Assembly: GCA_946886325.1 (NCBI GenBank)
Contig: CAMPIK010000001.1
Coordinates: forward strand, 1-24,076
Length of the DNA stretch: 24,076 nt
Direction: 5' to 3'
From: an uncultured Shinella sp.
GTDB taxonomy: Bacteria; Pseudomonadota; Alphaproteobacteria; Rhizobiales; Rhizobiaceae
Of this stretch, positions 1-7,516 are shown one piece after another. Numbering within the stretch: position 1 is the stretch's first letter; every line of letters begins with the position of its first letter. The position numbers and the translations under genes were made by a program. The notes under the pieces were generated by a model that ran no database searches, was not told where the DNA came from, and was given only the letters and a program-made list of their open reading frames with translations.

Positions 1-697
1 CGATCGTTTCTTCCGGAATGCCGCGGAGCGCCGCGGACAGGATGACCATGGCGAAGCCGGTCTGGATCCAGATCAGGATGACCATCAGGAAGAAGTTGTT
101 CCAGAACGGAATGGTCATCCAGGCTTCCGGCGAACCGCCGAGCCAGACGACCAGCGCATTCAGGATGCCGATCTGCTCATTGCCCTCGGCGCGGAAGTCA
201 TAGACGAACTTCCAGATGACGGCCGCGCCGACGAAGGAGATCGCCATCGGCATGAAGATCAGCGTCTTGGCAATATTGCCCCACCAGATCCGGTCGGTGA
301 GCGCCGCGATGATAAGGCCGAAGAAGGTTGCCAGCGCCGGCACGACGAGCAGCCAGAGGAAATTGTTGAAGATGGACTGGCGGAATTCGCCATCGTTCAG
401 CATCCAGATGAAATTGCTGAAGCCCACGAAGTCGCGACCATCGCGGCCGTGGAAGCTGAGGCGAACGGACTCGAAGACCGGATAGACGAGGTAGACGGCG
501 AGTGCGGCCAGCGCCGGCGCCATGAAGAGCCAGGGACGGATCCGGTTGGTGATGCGCAGATTCTGCGACGCCTGCGCGCCGGTCAGACCCTTCGACGGAA
601 AGGCTTTGTCGAGCAGCCAGTTGGTTCCGTAGAAATAGGCGATACAGGCAAGGACGCCCGCAATCATCGTGAAGACGGCGAATAAGAGCTGCTGCAT
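1..697 (-). CDS. aglF: Alpha-glucoside ABC transporter permease, AglF-like (partial, C-terminus beyond left edge)
   Basis: Inner-membrane permease of a carbohydrate ABC importer (MalF/UgpA-type family), expected to pair with a second permease and an ATPase beyond the left edge. The visible 232 codons begin with a hydrophobic helix (about residues 4-29), then a second membrane segment at about 56-76 (WLFMAPALAALAVYLVYP), a periplasmic stretch with 'VGFSNFIWML', and further helices. The last visible residues, 'LSAALRGIPEETI', match the start of the EAA loop that contacts the ATPase. The ATG at 697 is preceded by a strong Shine-Dalgarno (GGGGAGGAAG). It lies downstream of the binding-protein gene in the same direction with a 137-nt gap holding a hairpin. 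Substrate (alpha-glucosides such as sucrose, maltose, trehalose) is inferred from the resemblance of this gene and its neighbour to rhizobial AglF/AglE. Confidence 0.87.
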   Translation of the reverse strand, partial: MQQLLFAVFTMIAGVLACIAYFYGTNWLLDKAFPSKGLTGAQASQNLRITNRIRPWLFMAPALAALAVYLVYPVFESVRLSFHGRDGRDFVGFSNFIWMLNDGEFRQSIFNNFLWLLVVPALATFFGLIIAALTDRIWWGNIAKTLIFMPMAISFVGAAVIWKFVYDFRAEGNEQIGILNALVVWLGGSPEAWMTIPFWNNFFLMVILIWIQTGFAMVILSAALRGIPEETI

Positions 698-794
698 GCC
701 ACTTCCTCCCCAGGAATGCCGTCTGCGGCCTCATATCGATGCTATTTTGGCGCGCGACGCTGTCCGGTTCCCCCGGATGCCTTTTCGTCTGCTT

Positions 795-827
795 CGACCC
801 CGGCCGGCAGCGCGCCGGCCGGGGTCG
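795..827 (-). promoter_or_regulatory. Intergenic hairpin between aglE and aglF (mRNA stabiliser or attenuator)
   Basis: A perfect 14-bp GC-rich inverted repeat (arms 795-808 and 814-827, five-base loop) begins eight bases after the aglE stop codon. On the minus-strand transcript it is not followed by a U tract (next bases AAGCAGACG), so it looks less like a full intrinsic terminator than like the hairpins between binding-protein and permease genes of sugar importers, which protect the upstream mRNA and lower downstream expression. The role is inferred; the hairpin is seen directly. Confidence 0.75.
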
Positions 828-834
828 CCGTCAT

Positions 835-2193
835 TTACTTGATGGCATCCCATGCCTTCTGGACGCTCTCGGCGACGTCTGCGGAGGACTTGCCGCCGAC
901 ATAGTCGACCATCGCGGTCCAGAATGCGCCCGCGCCGATCTTGCCCGGCATCAGGTCGGACCCGTCGAAGCGGAAGGTCGTGGAGTTGAGCAGGATTTCG
1001 CCCTGCTTCTTCATCGGCCCGTTGGCGTAGGTTTCCGGATTGGCGCTCTTGAAGGGCGTCAGGAAGCTCGACTGCGCCATCCAGACTTCATGCGCGATCG
1101 GCGTCTTCAGGAACTCGATGAAGGCGCGCGAAGCCGGCGTGTCGCGGGTGATCATCGCCAGCGTGCCGGCGCCGAGCACAGGCTTGCCGAGATCAGGCTT
1201 GCTCTCGTAGGCGGGCATGTAGAAGAAGTCCGCATCCTGGCCGACTTCCGTGCCTTCCGGGAAGAAGGACGGGATGAACGACGCCTGGTGGTGCATGTAG
1301 CACTTCGGCGGCGAGGCGAAGAGGCCCTTCGGGCTGTCGCGGAAGTCGGTGGAGGCCACCGCAGCCGCGCCGCCATCGACGAACTTGTCGTTCTTGGCGA
1401 AGTAGCCGAATTCGTCCAGCGCGCCGACGATGGCCGCATCGGTGAACGGAACTTCGTTGGTGACCCACTTGTCGTAGGTTTCAGGCGTCTGCGTGCGCAG
1501 CATCAGGTCCTCGACCCAGTCGGTCGCCGGCCAGCCGGTGGCGCCGCCCGAACCGAGACCGATGCACCAGGGCGTGCCGCCATCGGCAACGATCTGCTCG
1601 GTCAGCGCCTTCAGCTGCTCCATGGTCTCGGGCACTTCGTAGCCCGCATCCTCGAAGTTTTCCGGCACGTACCAGACGAGCGACTTCACGTCGATCTTGT
1701 AGGGGAAGGCGAAAAGCTGGGCATTGCCGTCCTTGTCCTTGTAGGTCGAAAGATCGACCCAGGACTGGCCGGCAGCATAATTCTCAAGCAGCCAGCTCTT
1801 CGTCTCGTCGCCGAGCGGCACGAGATGACCCTTGGATGCGAGGTCGGCGATGAGGCCCGGCTGCGGCAGCACGGCGATATCCGGCGGGCTGCCGGCCTGC
1901 GTGTCGATGACAATCTGCTGTTCGTAGTTCTCGGACGAGGAATATTTCACCTCGGCGCCGGTCGCCTCGCGGAAATAGTCGAGAACGGATTCGACGAGCG
2001 TCTGGTCTTCGCCGCGCCAGGGTCCGAAGATCGTCAGCGTCTGGCCCTTCAGGTCGTTCTTGGACTTGAAGTCCTCGTAGCTCTGCCAGTTGAATTTGGA
2101 ATCCTCGCCGGGTGCGAACTTCAGCTCGGCGGCATGTGCCGCACCGGCCAGAAGCGCGATCGCGGCGGCAGTCATCAGAAATGTCTTCTTCAC
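835..2193 (-). CDS. aglE: Alpha-glucoside ABC transporter periplasmic binding protein, AglE-like
   Basis: Periplasmic solute-binding protein of 452 aa (extracellular solute-binding family 1), delivering sugar to the membrane complex. It has a Sec signal peptide (basic MKK, hydrophobic core to about residue 17, AHA/A cleavage near 21-22). The mature protein shows the family pattern: 'TLTIFGPWRG', the ligand-lobe motif 'SPPDIAVLPQPG', 'PYKIDVKSLVWY' at the hinge, and a C-terminal 'AIAHEVW...SFLTPFKSAN' type region. The start is GTG at 2193, chosen because GGGAGG sits seven to eight bases upstream and the signal peptide begins exactly there. It is first in the operon, divergent from a LacI-family regulator, with an operator-like palindrome about 65 bases upstream of the start, so induction by alpha-glucosides through that regulator is likely. 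Overall resemblance is to rhizobial AglE; substrate range is not readable from sequence. Confidence 0.9.
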   Translation of the reverse strand: MKKTFLMTAAAIALLAGAAHAAELKFAPGEDSKFNWQSYEDFKSKNDLKGQTLTIFGPWRGEDQTLVESVLDYFREATGAEVKYSSSENYEQQIVIDTQAGSPPDIAVLPQPGLIADLASKGHLVPLGDETKSWLLENYAAGQSWVDLSTYKDKDGNAQLFAFPYKIDVKSLVWYVPENFEDAGYEVPETMEQLKALTEQIVADGGTPWCIGLGSGGATGWPATDWVEDLMLRTQTPETYDKWVTNEVPFTDAAIVGALDEFGYFAKNDKFVDGGAAAVASTDFRDSPKGLFASPPKCYMHHQASFIPSFFPEGTEVGQDADFFYMPAYESKPDLGKPVLGAGTLAMITRDTPASRAFIEFLKTPIAHEVWMAQSSFLTPFKSANPETYANGPMKKQGEILLNSTTFRFDGSDLMPGKIGAGAFWTAMVDYVGGKSSADVAESVQKAWDAIK

Positions 2194-2257
2194 GTGATTA
2201 GCCTCCCATCACTGGCCCGGTCATTGCATCGCCGGGCAACCTCCAAACGTTTCAAAA

Positions 2258-2271
2258 TTCAAAGCGCTTTG
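2258..2271. promoter_or_regulatory. Candidate AglR operator O1 upstream of aglE
   Basis: Contains the perfect 12-bp palindrome CAAAGCGCTTTG (2260-2271), extended on the left to TTCAAAGCG. It has the even, CG-centred symmetry typical of LacI/GalR operators. It lies 65 bases upstream of the aglE GTG. A TTGACG at 2304-2309 on the minus strand could be a -35 box placing the palindrome near the transcription start, but I see no good -10. A second small palindrome, AAACGTTT, is at 2245-2252. Confidence 0.7.
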
Positions 2272-2465
2272 GGTATCCTTTCATCCCACTTCACCCGCGT
2301 CTTCGTCAAGTACCTCCGTGTTCAACTCATCAAAAAACGGCGTATTTGGTGCAATGCAGCGCAATTTTGCGACGCAAGAGAGCCAATTTTCCTTTTGCCG
2401 TCACAACGCGTGATGATAGATGATCATAACGCTTTGAACGCATTTTCCCAATGGCTTGGCAGAAA

Positions 2466-2480
2466 TTCAAAGCGCTTCGA
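2466..2480. promoter_or_regulatory. Candidate AglR operator O3 upstream of aglR (autoregulation)
   Basis: TTCAAAGCGCTTCGA shares the AAGCGCTT core (2470-2477) with O1 and is an almost perfect palindrome. It ends about 20 bases before the chosen aglR start. A third half-site in inverse orientation, CGCTTTGAA, is at 2430-2438. O1 and O3 centres are about 208 bp apart, which would allow looping. Binding by the neighbouring LacI-type protein is inferred. Confidence 0.6.
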
Positions 2481-2500
2481 CATTCGACGGGACCAAACAT

Positions 2501-3529
2501 GTGAATCTGAAGCAGCTATCGCAGTTGCTGGGTCTCTCCCAGACAACGATCAGCCGGGCATTGAACGGATATCCGGAGGTCAATGCGGATACGCGCCAGC
2601 GCGTGCTCGATGCGGTCAAGCAGACCGGCTACCGCCCGAACCGCGCCGCACAGCGGCTTGCGACCGGGCGCGCCGGCTCCATTGGCCTCGTCATGCCGAC
2701 GGCCGACGGCCACGATTCAGACGTGCATTTCGGCGAGTTCCTGGCCGGTCTCGGCGACGAGGCGGTCAAACACGACTTTCATTTCGTCATCACGCCGAGC
2801 CATCCCGACGACGAGGCCGCGACCTGTCGGCGGCTGGTCGCAAGCGGCAATGTGGATGCGGTCTTCCTCGCCTATATGCGCGAAAGGGACCCGCGCATCG
2901 CGCTGCTGCGCTCGCTAGAAACGCCCTTCATCGTGCATGGCCGCTCGATCGGCATTCCGACCGACTATCCCTACCTCGACATCGACAACACCGCCGCCTT
3001 CTACGATGCGACGCGCCTGCTGGTGCAACTGGGGCACCGGCGCGTCGCGCTCCTCAACGGACCGGAACAGCTCGCCTTCGCGATTCGTCGCAGGAAGGGC
3101 ACTGAGCGGGCGTTGAAGGAAAACGGCCTCGATCTCAGCGACGACCGCGTCCAGCACTCGACGATGTCAGACGAGCACGGCTATCGCGGCATGCAGCGCT
3201 TCCTGCAACTGGAGGCGCCGCCGACCGCAGTCCTCTGCTCCAGTACGGTGCTCGCGCTCGGTGCGGTCAGGGCGCTGAACCAGGCGGGGCTCAGGATCGG
3301 CAAGGACGTCTCGATCATCGCGCATGACGACGTGCTGCCGATGCTGAAGCCGGAAAATTTCACGGTGCCGCTGACGACGACGCGCTCGTCGCTCAGGGCC
3401 GCCGGGCAACGTATTGCCAAGCGGCTGATGTCGGGCATCCTGAAGCTCGACCCGATGCCCGAGCAGGAGCTCTGGAAGGCGGACCTTATCGTGCGCGCGT
3501 CAACCGGCCCTGCCCCTGCGGACAAATAG
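2501..3529 (+). CDS. aglR: LacI-family transcriptional regulator, AglR-like
   Basis: Sugar-responsive repressor of the LacI/GalR family, 342 aa from the GTG at 2501. The N-terminal helix-turn-helix is 'LSQLLGLSQTTISRALNGY' (about residues 6-24), followed by the hinge-helix pattern 'NRAAQRLATGR' and a periplasmic-binding-like effector domain beginning 'SIGLVMPT'. The effector domain ends with the family pattern 'VSIIAHDDV...PLTTTRSS'. I chose GTG 2501 because LacI proteins start two to five residues before the HTH. The same frame is open back to a TTG at 2456, but that extension would contain the operator-like palindrome and has no family match. It is divergent from aglE with shared operator candidates, so it probably represses aglEF and itself until an alpha-glucoside binds. 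It converges with folD, with only six bases between the stop codons and no obvious terminator. Confidence 0.88.
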   Translation: MNLKQLSQLLGLSQTTISRALNGYPEVNADTRQRVLDAVKQTGYRPNRAAQRLATGRAGSIGLVMPTADGHDSDVHFGEFLAGLGDEAVKHDFHFVITPSHPDDEAATCRRLVASGNVDAVFLAYMRERDPRIALLRSLETPFIVHGRSIGIPTDYPYLDIDNTAAFYDATRLLVQLGHRRVALLNGPEQLAFAIRRRKGTERALKENGLDLSDDRVQHSTMSDEHGYRGMQRFLQLEAPPTAVLCSSTVLALGAVRALNQAGLRIGKDVSIIAHDDVLPMLKPENFTVPLTTTRSSLRAAGQRIAKRLMSGILKLDPMPEQELWKADLIVRASTGPAPADK

Positions 3530-3535
3530 ACATCG

Positions 3536-4435
3536 TCAGAACTTCGGCGGCGTGCGTCCGGCCTTGCGATAGGCAGCGATCACGGTGTTCGCCATCAGCA
3601 TGGCGATGGTCATGGGACCGACACCGCCCGGCACAGGCGTGATCACGCCCGCGACCTTGACGCAATCCTCGAAGTCCACGTCGCCCACCATGCGCGTCTT
3701 GCCCTCGCCCTTTTCCGGCGCGGGAATGCGGTTGATGCCGACGTCGATGACGGTGGCGCCGGGCTTCACCCAGTCGGCCTTGACCATCTGCGGGCGGCCG
3801 ACGGCGGCAACGAGGATATCGGCATTGCGGCAGACCGCCGGCAGATCCTTCGTGCGCGAATGGGCGGTGGTGACCGTCGCGTTCGCCGCAAGCAGCAGCG
3901 CTGCCATCGGCTTGCCGAAGAGGTTGGAGCGGCCGATGACGACGGCGTTGAGGCCGGAGAGATCGTCGCCATGGGTCCGGCGGACGAAGACCATGGAGCC
4001 AGCCGGCGTGCAGGACACGAGGCCGCCTTCGAGATCGCCGGTCGCAAGCTTGCCGGCATTGACCACATGCAGCCCGTCCACGTCCTTTTCCGGACGGATC
4101 GACTGGATGATCGGCTCGGAATTGAGCGGCTTCGGCAGCGGAAGCTGGACGAGAATGCCGTGGATGCTTTCGTCGTCGTTGAGCGTCGCGACGAGCGCTG
4201 CAAGCTCTTCCTGCGTCGTCTCCGCCGGCAGCGTGTGCTGCACCGACGTAAAGCCGCATTCCTTCGCCATCCGGCTCTTCGACGACACATAGGCGTGGCT
4301 CGCCGGGTCGTCGCCGACGATGACCACCGCAAGCCCGGTCTTGACGCCAGCTTCAGCCTCCAGCGTGGCGGCGGCGCCCTTGACGGCGTCGATCACGGAC
4401 GCAGCAACCTTCTTCCCGTCGATGATGGTGGTCAC
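3536..4435 (-). CDS. folD: Bifunctional methylenetetrahydrofolate dehydrogenase / methenyltetrahydrofolate cyclohydrolase FolD
   Basis: Cytosolic enzyme of one-carbon metabolism: NADP-dependent oxidation of 5,10-methylene-THF to 5,10-methenyl-THF, then hydrolysis to 10-formyl-THF for purine and formyl-Met synthesis. The 299-aa length is normal. Catalytic motifs are intact: 'YVSSK' with Tyr49 and Lys53, 'VQLPLP' (96-101), 'EKDVDG' with the conserved Asp120, the Rossmann motif 'GRSNLFGKP' (168-176), and the C-terminal signature '[10 protein letters not shown]' (267-276). The start is GTG at 4435 with AGGGAGA about six bases upstream. An extension to an upstream ATG (4486) has no family counterpart. 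It appears monocistronic and is not functionally tied to the sugar or flagellar genes beside it. Confidence 0.95.
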   Translation of the reverse strand: MTTIIDGKKVAASVIDAVKGAAATLEAEAGVKTGLAVVIVGDDPASHAYVSSKSRMAKECGFTSVQHTLPAETTQEELAALVATLNDDESIHGILVQLPLPKPLNSEPIIQSIRPEKDVDGLHVVNAGKLATGDLEGGLVSCTPAGSMVFVRRTHGDDLSGLNAVVIGRSNLFGKPMAALLLAANATVTTAHSRTKDLPAVCRNADILVAAVGRPQMVKADWVKPGATVIDVGINRIPAPEKGEGKTRMVGDVDFEDCVKVAGVITPVPGGVGPMTIAMLMANTVIAAYRKAGRTPPKF

Positions 4436-4960
4436 GTTTCTCTCCCTGGCGAACTGGCGCCAATCTAGTCGGCACCAAACCGGCAAATTGGCCTCTCAGC
4501 GCCCTATGCTGTCCCAATCGGATAAATGCAAGAGCCTGCCGCCGCGGCCAAAGCGCCGGGATGCCCCATTGGCCATCTCCGGATGCAGGCGCGTCCCGAT
4601 GCGAGACGAGGCCGCGCCTTCAAGAAAGTTGCGCTCTTTTGAACCATTTCCGTCGCCGTCTGAAACCGCCAGGCGGTTCCGACCGGATATTGGCCGAAGG
4701 GAAAGACGCATTGATTCCAGCCGGTTGACGCCGACGGACGTCGGCATGGTGAAGGAAGCGTAAACCGCCGAAACCGCTTTCTAATGAATAGCTTAAGTGG
4801 ACCTTCAGCCGAAATTGCTAGGGATGTCGGGAGATTGCAGAGATCGCGAGAAAGCAATGTTTTCAACCACCCGCCAGACAATCGCTTCCGTGCCGTTGCG
4901 CCTTGACGGCGCGCGCCGGAATGCGCCGCACGTTTCCCCGGCGGCATCGGGAGAGAGCGC
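4436..4960. other. 525-bp intergenic region without a convincing gene
   Basis: This region separates the divergent folD and glycosyltransferase genes and must contain both promoters. Open frames cross it on both strands, but none has a good ribosome-binding site plus a recognisable protein. A small hairpin (GCCGAC/GTCGGC, 4730-4745) and a slightly AT-richer stretch at about 4765-4800 are the only structures noted. I could not place a promoter with confidence. Confidence 0.5.
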
Positions 4961-5770
4961 ATGAACCTCTTCTCCGGAAATACGATCTCCGCCTCCCAGC
5001 GCGACATTCTCGGCATACCCGTCTGCGACCTCGGCTGGGCTGACGCTTTCGCCTTTGCGGAACAGGTCGCCTGCATGCCCTTCGGGCAAACGGTCATCGC
5101 ATTCCTGAACGCCAACAATGCGAACCTGATGATGACCGATCCGGATTATCGGGCCGTGCTGGAGCGCCAGGTCGTGCTGCCTGACGGCCATGGCGTGGAC
5201 ATCGCCTCGCTGATCTTCCACGGCAGGAAGTTTCCGGCAAATCTCAACGGCACGGACTTCGTGCCTGCCCTGATGACCTATATCGAGAAGCCGATGCGGG
5301 TCGCGATGATCGGCACGAAGCGCTCCACCCTGTTGAGGGCCGCCCGGAATTTCCGCGACCATGCGCCGTGGCACGAATTCATTCCGATTTCGGACGGGTT
5401 CTTCGACCGGAACGATTCCGACAGGATCATGGCCAAGGTGCGCGATGTCGAGCCGGATATCCTGCTCGTCGCCATGGGAAGTCCGATGCAGGAAAAGTGG
5501 ATCGACCGGCATGTCGGGCCGGGCCATGCGCGGCTGGTCATCAGCGTCGGCGCTCTCTTCGACTTTCTCGCCGGAGACGTGCCGCGGGCACCGGAACGCA
5601 TCCGGCGCTACCGCCTCGAATGGCTTTTCCGTCTTGTCCAGGAACCGAGCCGCCTGTGGCGTCGCTATCTCGTCGGAAACCCGAAGTTTCTCTACCACGT
5701 CCTGCGCTACAAGCTCGGCCACAGTGGCAAATACGCCGGGCAGAGCGATACCAGCCTGCCCTCGCGCTAG
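4961..5770 (+). CDS. WecG/TagA/CpsF family (GT26) glycosyltransferase
   Basis: Membrane-associated glycosyltransferase of family GT26, whose members add N-acetylmannosamine(-uronate) or glucose-type sugars to lipid-linked acceptors in capsule, teichoic acid or enterobacterial common antigen synthesis. The 269-aa protein carries the full family pattern: 'LNANNANLMMTDPDYR' (about 47-62), 'LPDGHGVDIAS' with the catalytic-type Asp, 'NGTDF', 'MGSPMQEKWI', 'VGALFDFLAG', and the C-terminal basic segment 'RAPERIRRYRLEWLFRL' with 'PSRLWRRYL'. ATG 4961 has GGGAGAGAG three bases upstream. It stands alone on the plus strand, with no other polysaccharide gene beside it. The acceptor is therefore unknown: exopolysaccharide, LPS or (speculatively) a surface glycan linked to motility. 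Family assignment is firm; substrate is not. Confidence 0.9.
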   Translation: MNLFSGNTISASQRDILGIPVCDLGWADAFAFAEQVACMPFGQTVIAFLNANNANLMMTDPDYRAVLERQVVLPDGHGVDIASLIFHGRKFPANLNGTDFVPALMTYIEKPMRVAMIGTKRSTLLRAARNFRDHAPWHEFIPISDGFFDRNDSDRIMAKVRDVEPDILLVAMGSPMQEKWIDRHVGPGHARLVISVGALFDFLAGDVPRAPERIRRYRLEWLFRLVQEPSRLWRRYLVGNPKFLYHVLRYKLGHSGKYAGQSDTSLPSR

Positions 5771-5780
5771 AGAATTTCCA

Positions 5781-5802
5781 GCCGAAGCGGAATCGCTTCG
5801 GC
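5781..5802. terminator. Hairpin between the convergent glycosyltransferase and flagellar genes
   Basis: A perfect 9-bp stem (GCCGAAGCG / CGCTTCGGC, loop GAAT) sits between the two convergent stop codons (5770 and 5822). There is no clear T tract on either strand, so it is a probable weak bidirectional terminator. Confidence 0.55.
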
Positions 5803-5821
5803 GAGGGATCATGCGGTCGAT

Positions 5822-6349
5822 TCAGTGTCCGCCGGACGTGCTCGGCTTTGCTTCCGGCACCTCGCCGCGCGCGATCGTCACGCCCTGCTTGAGAGGGCTG
5901 GCGTGCACATCGGCCTTGGTGATGAAATCGATCTGCTCGACCAGCACCTCGGCGACGACCTCGGCGCCGAAGCGCTCGTTGAGACCTTCCTTGACGGTCT
6001 TGCGGAAGAGATCGACATCGAAGCTCGACAGGTTGCCGACATCGATCATCTTCTTGCCGACGAGCAGAGAATAGAGTTCGTCGGTGATCATCTGCGGCAC
6101 GGGCACGGTCTGCTTGGCAGCGAGTTCCTTGTTGGCCGTATAGGACAGGCGGGCAAGGAAATAGCCCTTGACCTCGCCGTCCGCGATGACCGGAATGGTC
6201 GTGACATTGCCATTGACGAGTTCGAGCGCCGCCGCCTTGTTCGCCGCATCCTCATCGACCTTCGGCGCTGCCGCCATCTGCATCGAGAAGTAGACGGAGG
6301 CAAGCGTGATGACGCAGATCCAGACGCCCGTGACAATGAGCTTGATCAT
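5822..6349 (-). CDS. Membrane-anchored FliL-like flagellar-cluster protein
   Basis: 175-aa protein at the 3' end of the flagellar block. It has one N-terminal transmembrane anchor (about residues 3-24) and a periplasmic domain. The domain contains 'VKGYFLARLSYT', then 'MITDELYSLLVG', 'DVDLFRKTVKEGLNERFG' and 'VAEVLVEQIDFI'. This order (membrane anchor, amphipathic strands, helix starting with a short D-x-x pattern, 'GLNERFG', terminal strand with 'VEQIDFI') is like the layout of FliL, the stomatin-like stator-associated protein, but identity is too low to name it FliL. Its ATG overlaps the stop of the FlgN-like gene (ATGA at 6346-6349), so expression is probably coupled. I infer a motor or basal-body role at the inner membrane. 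It could instead be a rhizobial protein of separate origin. Confidence 0.7.
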   Translation of the reverse strand: MIKLIVTGVWICVITLASVYFSMQMAAAPKVDEDAANKAAALELVNGNVTTIPVIADGEVKGYFLARLSYTANKELAAKQTVPVPQMITDELYSLLVGKKMIDVGNLSSFDVDLFRKTVKEGLNERFGAEVVAEVLVEQIDFITKADVHASPLKQGVTIARGEVPEAKPSTSGGH

Positions 6350-6714
6350 GAGTGTGCACTCATGCGGAACTGCTCCTGCGAATAGGTGCCGTCGGCTTCC
6401 TGGTCACGCACGGCATCCTTGAGAAGCTGGACGACGGAGCGCACGGCTTCGAGATGGGCGGACACGCGCTGCGCGTTCACGGCCAGTTTCTGGCGCACGA
6501 CCTTCATCTGGTGGGCGAAAGCACGCGGCATATGCTCGGGCAGCACGTCGCGCGAGAGCATGGCGAGTTCGTAGAGGCAGCGGCTCTTGTGCGCATTCGA
6601 TGTCTGGAGATCGAAATGCGGATCGTGGCCGATCTTCTCGTTCTCGGTATCGATGATGTTTTCAAGCCGGCCGAGAACCGTGCGCATGCGAAGGTCGTTC
6701 GTTGCAATATCCAT
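6346..6714 (-). CDS. flgN: FlgN-like flagellar export chaperone
   Basis: 122-aa, almost entirely helical cytoplasmic protein. FlgN proteins bind FlgK and FlgL and deliver them to the export gate. The alphaproteobacterial pattern is visible: an N-terminal helix 'LGRLENIIDTENEKI', a central 'SNAHKSRCLYELAML', the long helix 'AVNAQRVSAHLEAVRSVVQLL', and the terminal 'DAVRDQEADGTYSQ'. The ATG at 6714 follows GGAGGAA with seven-base spacing. That ribosome-binding site sits just behind the flgJ stop codon (gap 15 nt), and the next gene starts in an ATGA overlap. The position beside flgJ, in a block that also holds flgK and flgL, supports the assignment. FlgN sequences are poorly conserved, so this rests on length, helical pattern and context. 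Confidence 0.7.
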   Translation of the reverse strand: MDIATNDLRMRTVLGRLENIIDTENEKIGHDPHFDLQTSNAHKSRCLYELAMLSRDVLPEHMPRAFAHQMKVVRQKLAVNAQRVSAHLEAVRSVVQLLKDAVRDQEADGTYSQEQFRMSAHS

Positions 6715-6729
6715 TGATGTTTCCTCCGA

Positions 6730-7284
6730 CTACGCGTTCTTGTGGTGCTTCTCGCCGGGGGTAAGGTCGGCAAAGGTGTTGCGTTGCATTTCCTGGACCA
6801 TGGCGGTGGAGGCTCCCCGCGCGATATCGCCGCTGCTGGCGATGTCGCCCGAAGCCTCGTTGACGGCCTCGTTGCGCATCAGGCTCTTGGCGATACCGAT
6901 GCCGCCGCGCTTGGAGATCACCTGGCCCATCTCGTCGGCCATCATGCTGCGCCACATTTCGCCGGCCGTGCCCTTGCCGTAGATTTCCTCGCTCTCGGCC
7001 GGCAGCATCGACTTGACGAAGTTCTGAAGAACCATCGCCTCGAACTTGCGATAGGTCTCCGGAATGGCCTTGCTGGACGCGCCGTCGGATGCGGAAGCGC
7101 GGGAAGCACTGTCCCGGTTCAGGATACCGACGGCGGAATTGAAGCCATTGCCGGCTTCGGCGAGACTCGTGGCTTCAAAGGATGCACGGTTTGATTTCAG
7201 CTTGGCCTGCGCCTCCTGCACCGAAGCAGGATCGGCGGCGCGCACAACGTCGAGCACAAGATCGCTGGGGGGGGAAATTGCCAC
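6730..7284 (-). CDS. flgJ: Rod-binding protein FlgJ (single-domain, no muramidase)
   Basis: Periplasmic rod-assembly scaffold. The conserved rod-binding domain occupies about residues 75-137 of 184: 'YRKFEAMVLQNFVKSMLP', then 'GTAGEMWRSMMADEMGQVISKRGGIGIAKSLM'. The C-terminal peptidoglycan hydrolase domain of enterobacterial FlgJ is absent, as is usual in alphaproteobacteria; a separate lytic transglycosylase in this window (17262-17834) may supply that activity. The start is GTG at 7284, with GAGAGG upstream. The open frame continues to an ATG at 7332, but residues before GTG look non-coding. Codons 4 to 6 contain a run of eight C (minus strand), unusual at the beginning of an essential flagellar gene. 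A 232-nt gap separates it from the upstream coiled-coil gene, so it may have its own promoter. Confidence 0.87.
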   Translation of the reverse strand: MAISPPSDLVLDVVRAADPASVQEAQAKLKSNRASFEATSLAEAGNGFNSAVGILNRDSASRASASDGASSKAIPETYRKFEAMVLQNFVKSMLPAESEEIYGKGTAGEMWRSMMADEMGQVISKRGGIGIAKSLMRNEAVNEASGDIASSGDIARGASTAMVQEMQRNTFADLTPGEKHHKNA

Positions 7285-7393
7285 GTCAGTTCGCCTCTCG
7301 GATATTGTCCGGGTTGCCGCTTGCGCCCTCATGGCAGTTGCAGGCAGATGATGAAGGACGGATATCGCCGCTTATCCGCTGCTCGACGGCTAC

Positions 7394-7410
7394 CCCGCTG
7401 ATGGAGCGGG
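7394..7410 (-). other. Small hairpin in the 232-nt gap before flgJ
   Basis: A 6-bp stem (CCCGCT / AGCGGG, loop GATGG) is the only structure noted between 7285 and 7516. It could mark the end of the upstream operon or the leader of flgJ. No U tract and no convincing promoter was found. Confidence 0.3.
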
Positions 7411-7516
7411 AAGCACCTGATCGAATTCGGCAAATCGCATTTCGTCCTTGGAGGATGACTATCGCCGGTCAACCTTACGGGAGGCTGGTGGCGCGATTGC
7501 CGGTGCGGATTTCGAC

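Noticed and set aside
198..734. 178-codon minus-strand frame at the left edge
   Set aside because: It is a different frame from the real permease, which starts at 697 with a strong Shine-Dalgarno and runs off the window.
739..3105. 788-codon open frame on the plus strand across aglE and into aglR
   Set aside because: Antisense to aglE and then in another frame of aglR; Arg/Gly/Ala-rich composition typical of complementary frames in GC-rich DNA; aglE and aglR are clear family members.
4504..5118. Small genes in the 4436-4960 gap
   Set aside because: Open frames on both strands lack plausible starts, ribosome-binding sites and any recognisable protein pattern.
4805..5812. 335-codon minus-strand frame opposite the GT26 gene
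   Set aside because: No family features; GT26 motifs on the plus strand are complete with a good ribosome-binding site.
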